NCBI GenBank assembly: GCA_016285335.1
Contig: JAEEQO010000186.1
Span: forward strand, 1-5,851
Reading direction: 5' to 3'
Origin: Victivallales bacterium
GTDB taxonomy: Bacteria > Verrucomicrobiota > Lentisphaeria > Victivallales > UBA1829
DNA length: 5,851 nt
Every line of letters begins with the position of its first letter. Positions within the stretch are counted from its first letter, which is position 1. This document shows, piece after piece, positions 3,967 through 5,851 of this stretch. The translations under genes and the position numbers were made by a program. The notes beneath the pieces are model-generated. The model was not told the DNA's origin. It ran no database searches and worked only from the letters and a program-made list of their open reading frames with translations.

Positions 3967-5295
3967 TCACTTTTTCAGCTCGTCGAACGGGCATTTGTCG
4001 GCGAACTGCGGCTGGACCTCCAGAAGGTATTCCCAATCCTTCTTTTTCAGCTTATCCCACGCGCAGTGTTCGGCAAATTGAGGCTGTCTCTCCAGAAGCC
4101 AGGTCCAATGCGTTCCCCTCAGTTTCTTCCACGGGCACTTGTCGGCGAACTGAGGTTCGTCCATCAGAAGGACTGCCCAGTTTTCACCGTTCAGCTTCCT
4201 CCACTGGCAACGGTCGGCGAATTGAGGCCGACTCGTTAACAGGTCCGACCAATCCTCGCCGGTCAGCTTGTCCCACGGGCATCGGTCGGTGAACTGCGGC
4301 TGATGCACGACGAGACACACCCAGCTCACTCCGGCCGCGTTCGCCAGCTTGTCCCACGCGCATTTGTCGGCGAATTGAGGCTGATGCGCCAGGATCCATG
4401 CCCAGTCTTCCCCGGTGAGTTTATCCCACGGACACTTATCGGAAAATTGAGGCGCTTCTTTCAAAAGCGACGCCCAATTCTCGCCCGCCAGTTTGTCCCA
4501 CTGGCATTTTCCGGCGAATTGAGGCTGGCGTGTCAGGAGCCAAAACCAATCTCTCGCGTCCAGTTTGTCCCACGGGCATCGGTCGGAGAATTGAGGCTGA
4601 TCCGATAAAAGACGCGCCCAATCTTCGCCGTCCAGCTTGTTCCACGCGCACTTGTCGGCGAATTGAGGCTGATTCGATAAAAGGTCCGCCCAGTTCCAGC
4701 CTTTCAGCTTTCTCTTCTGACAATGCTCCATAAGCTGCGGCTGGAAACATAAAACATCGGACCAGTCCTCGCCGCTCAGCTTCTTCCACGGGCACCTGTC
4801 GGCGAACTGAGGTTGCTCCCGCAGAATACGGCTCCAGTTTTCACCGTTCAGCGTATCCCACGGGCACCGGTCGGCGAATTGCGGCTGGTCGCGCAAAAGC
4901 CATGCCCATTCGTAGTTGTCCAGCTCGTTCCAAGGGCACTTGTCTGCGAACCGAGGATGAATCGCCAGAAGATAACACCAGTCCTCGCCGGTCAGCCTGT
5001 CCCACGGGCATTTGTCAACAAACTGCGGCTGGTCCGTGAAAAGATTCCCCCAGTCCTCGCCGTCCAGCTTCGCCCAGTTGCACTTGTCGGCGAATTGAGG
5101 CTGGACCATCAGAAGATGCGCCCAGTCCCAGCCCCGCAGTTTGTCCCACGGGCACCTGTCGGCAAACTCCGGCAGCTCCTTCAGGAGCTCGAACCAGTCC
5201 CAGCCGTGCAACTTGTCCCACGGGCACTGATCCGCAAGCTCCGGCTGTTCCTTCAGAAGCCCCGCCCATTTTTTCCCTTCCGGCACATATTCCAT
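3967..5295 (-). CDS. Tandem 24-residue Trp/Cys repeat protein (442 aa), unknown function
   Basis: After a nine-residue start (MEYVPEGKK) the whole protein is 18 head-to-tail repeats, the last one ending at position 22. Within a unit W1, P9, C15 and L20 are present in 18 of 18; W17 in 16 of 18 (Lys in repeat 8, Phe in repeat 18); L4-L5, F11 and D13 are mostly kept, as are G22 and D24. QPQFADKC and PWDKL are the common words. Each unit reads as a short helix, a Pro turn and a second helix, so a right- or left-handed solenoid is likely (inference). The length recalls 24-residue leucine-rich-variant repeats, but I cannot claim homology. There is no signal peptide, membrane segment or enzymatic motif, so it is presumably cytoplasmic, and a binding scaffold is the natural guess. 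The start at 5295 is preferred over 5397 because AGGAAAGGA lies eight bases upstream and the longer frame would cross the promoter. TGA stop. Confidence 0.9.
   Translation of the reverse strand: MEYVPEGKKWAGLLKEQPELADQCPWDKLHGWDWFELLKELPEFADRCPWDKLRGWDWAHLLMVQPQFADKCNWAKLDGEDWGNLFTDQPQFVDKCPWDRLTGEDWCYLLAIHPRFADKCPWNELDNYEWAWLLRDQPQFADRCPWDTLNGENWSRILREQPQFADRCPWKKLSGEDWSDVLCFQPQLMEHCQKRKLKGWNWADLLSNQPQFADKCAWNKLDGEDWARLLSDQPQFSDRCPWDKLDARDWFWLLTRQPQFAGKCQWDKLAGENWASLLKEAPQFSDKCPWDKLTGEDWAWILAHQPQFADKCAWDKLANAAGVSWVCLVVHQPQFTDRCPWDKLTGEDWSDLLTSRPQFADRCQWRKLNGENWAVLLMDEPQFADKCPWKKLRGTHWTWLLERQPQFAEHCAWDKLKKKDWEYLLEVQPQFADKCPFDELKK
3970..5268 (-). repeat. Coding tandem array of 72-base units (18 copies)
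   Basis: The DNA counterpart of the protein repeats. Units are 72 bases except unit 13 (4324-4404), which carries nine extra bases encoding ANAAGVS at the repeat end, and the final unit, which is cut at 66 bases. Unit 8 (4693-4764) is the most diverged (LMEHCQKRKL). The words GGCGAATTGAGGCTG and TTGTCCCACGGGCA recur on the plus strand, but synonymous and variable positions differ between copies, so this is an old array rather than a recent expansion. Confidence 0.93.
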
Positions 5296-5303
5296 GGTAT
5301 GGT

Positions 5304-5312
5304 TCCTTTCCT
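5304..5312 (-). promoter_or_regulatory. Ribosome-binding site that sets the repeat-protein start
   Basis: AGGAAAGGA on the minus strand, eight bases before the ATG at 5295. Eleven bases around it (AACAGGAAAGG) are identical to the site before the small ORF at 570. It rules out the 34-codon upstream extension. Confidence 0.7.
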
Positions 5313-5368
5313 GTTCAACTCGCGCCCGGTCCCGGAATGACAATGCGGAATCGGCGCAAACGTACCAT

Positions 5369-5397
5369 ACTATATCCTGTCCGTCAGTAAAATGCAA
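5369..5397 (-). promoter_or_regulatory. Probable promoter of the repeat-protein gene
   Basis: TTGCAT (5397-5392), 17 bases, then TATAGT (5374-5369) on the minus strand. The -10 box is good (5 of 6) and the -35 box weak (TTG only). Transcription would start near 5362, about 67 bases before the ATG. A weak -35 could indicate activation by a regulator. Confidence 0.5.
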
Positions 5398-5470
5398 ATG
5401 TTTCCGCCGTGTTTTCCACGGAAAACCGCCGGTTCGTATGACGTACGGCGGAATCTTCGGACATTCGGGG

Positions 5471-5499
5471 TTGATTTTTCGGCGGATGGGGTGTATTTT
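5471..5499 (+). promoter_or_regulatory. Promoter of the ACT-domain gene
   Basis: TTGATT (5471-5476), 17 bases, then TATTTT (5494-5499). It would start transcription near 5506, leaving a leader of about 74 bases. It is divergent from the repeat-protein promoter, with about 75 bases between the two -35 boxes. Confidence 0.6.
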
Positions 5500-5500
5500 A

Positions 5501-5522
5501 AATGGATATTTTTTTATCCATT
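5501..5522 (+). promoter_or_regulatory. Perfect inverted repeat at the ACT-gene transcription start
   Basis: AATGGATA (5501-5508) and TATCCATT (5515-5522) are perfect 8-base complements around six T residues. The dyad begins one base after the proposed -10 box and spans the expected start site. It is placed where a repressor operator or a 5' mRNA stabilising hairpin would be. As an attenuating terminator it would be poor, since the T run is in the loop. Confidence 0.5.
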
Positions 5523-5561
5523 ACACATAATTTGGGTGCGGAGGCATGTGTTTTCGCGCCC

Positions 5562-5568
5562 GGAAAGG
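5562..5568 (+). promoter_or_regulatory. Ribosome-binding site that sets the ACT-protein start
   Basis: GGAAAGG lies 11 bases before the ATG at 5580, a little far but the only candidate. It supports the 89-residue form, which begins exactly where the ACT domain does, over an upstream ATG at 5502 that falls inside the inverted repeat. Confidence 0.55.
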
Positions 5569-5579
5569 CCCGTCCCATC

Positions 5580-5849
5580 ATGAAAGCTGTCATCTCCGTC
5601 ATCGGCAAGGACACCGTCGGCATCATCGCGAAAGTCAGCGCGGAGTGCGCCCGCTGCGGCGTGAACATCCTGGACATCTCCCAGACCGTGCTGCAGGACT
5701 ACTTCACCATGATCATGATCACGGACATCGACGGCATCACCGTGCCGTTCCCGGACTTCGTGGACGCCATGACCCGCATCGGCAGCGCGAACAACCTGAA
5801 GATCCTCACCATGCACGAGGACATCTTCAACACCATGCACAAGATCTGA
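5580..5849 (+). CDS. ACT-domain protein, UPF0237 family (89 aa)
   Basis: A small single-ACT-domain protein, complete. MKAVISVIGKDTVGIIAKVS (residues 1-20) gives the first beta strand and the Gly-containing loop where ACT domains bind amino acids or similar ligands. NILDISQTVLQDYFTM (29-44) is the second strand region and is strongly characteristic of UPF0237 proteins such as those of streptococci and methanogens, as is the end HEDIFNTMHKI. The usual length is about 90 residues, so starting at 5580 is right; the 26 preceding codons have no ACT similarity and would begin inside the promoter-proximal dyad. The role is probably ligand-dependent regulation by dimers in the cytoplasm; the ligand is unknown. 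In many genomes this gene is directly followed by a DUF711 (UPF0210) gene, which would lie just beyond the right edge (inference). It is transcribed divergently from the repeat-protein gene. Confidence 0.95.
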   Translation: MKAVISVIGKDTVGIIAKVSAECARCGVNILDISQTVLQDYFTMIMITDIDGITVPFPDFVDAMTRIGSANNLKILTMHEDIFNTMHKI

Positions 5850-5851
5850 AC

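Noticed and set aside
3970..5268. CRISPR-like or satellite array because of the regular 72-base period
   Set aside because: The period is a multiple of three, the frame is open throughout, and conservation follows amino-acid positions rather than forming identical repeats with unique spacers.
4813..5340. 175-codon plus-strand ORF with its own periodicity (PRAxVxELRL words)
   Set aside because: It is the antisense shadow of the 72-base coding array. Its regularity is inherited from the minus-strand repeats, and it lacks a ribosome site.

Overview
The window looks like bacterial chromosome from a polysaccharide-degrading organism that uses Shine-Dalgarno initiation and ordinary sigma70-type promoters. 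Every gene I trust has a purine-rich ribosome site (GGAGGA, AGGAAAGG, GGAAAGG), and most have a TTGAYT-N16/17-TATATT-like promoter. TGA is a stop codon. The pairing of a secreted family-67 alpha-glucuronidase with a secreted esterase, the GC-rich genes set in AT-rich spacers, and the tryptophan/cysteine tandem-repeat protein would fit a gut Lentisphaerota/Victivallales-type genome. That placement is an inference from style, not a proven assignment. The Shine-Dalgarno sites and TTG/TATATT promoters argue against Bacteroidota.

Layout. (1) Positions 1-311, minus: the start of a secreted alpha/beta-hydrolase (esterase-like), cut by the window edge. Upstream of it on the same strand is a 46-codon signal-peptide-like ORF (430-570) whose frame stays open for 30 more codons beyond an in-frame TGA. 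A good minus-strand promoter lies at 671-699. (2) Positions 700-1398: about 700 bases with no convincing gene. The block is packed with inverted repeats: a nested dyad at 874-948, a 30-base palindrome at 1145-1174 and nested arms at 1175-1282. It also holds two small overlapping minus-strand ORFs joined by ATGA. (3) Positions 1399-1564, minus: a complete tRNA-Ala(GGC) transcription unit with promoter, tRNA including encoded CCA, and intrinsic terminator. (4) Positions 1686-3809, minus: a full-length secreted GH67 alpha-glucuronidase with its own promoter. (5) Positions 3967-5295, minus: a 442-residue protein made almost entirely of 18 tandem 24-residue repeats with invariant Trp, Pro, Cys and Leu. 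(6) Positions 5296-5579: a divergent promoter region. (7) Positions 5580-5849, plus: a complete UPF0237-type ACT-domain protein, ending two bases before the window does.

How the genes fit together. The GH67 enzyme removes (methyl)glucuronic acid from xylan fragments, and the truncated hydrolase could deacylate similar substrates. The two together suggest a loosely arranged hemicellulose-use region interrupted by a tRNA gene. The ACT protein is a small-ligand sensor family commonly followed by a DUF711 gene, which would lie just past the right edge. The repeat protein has no recognisable enzymatic domain or export signal and is the least explained coding feature here. The structured spacer at 700-1398 is the least explained non-coding one.
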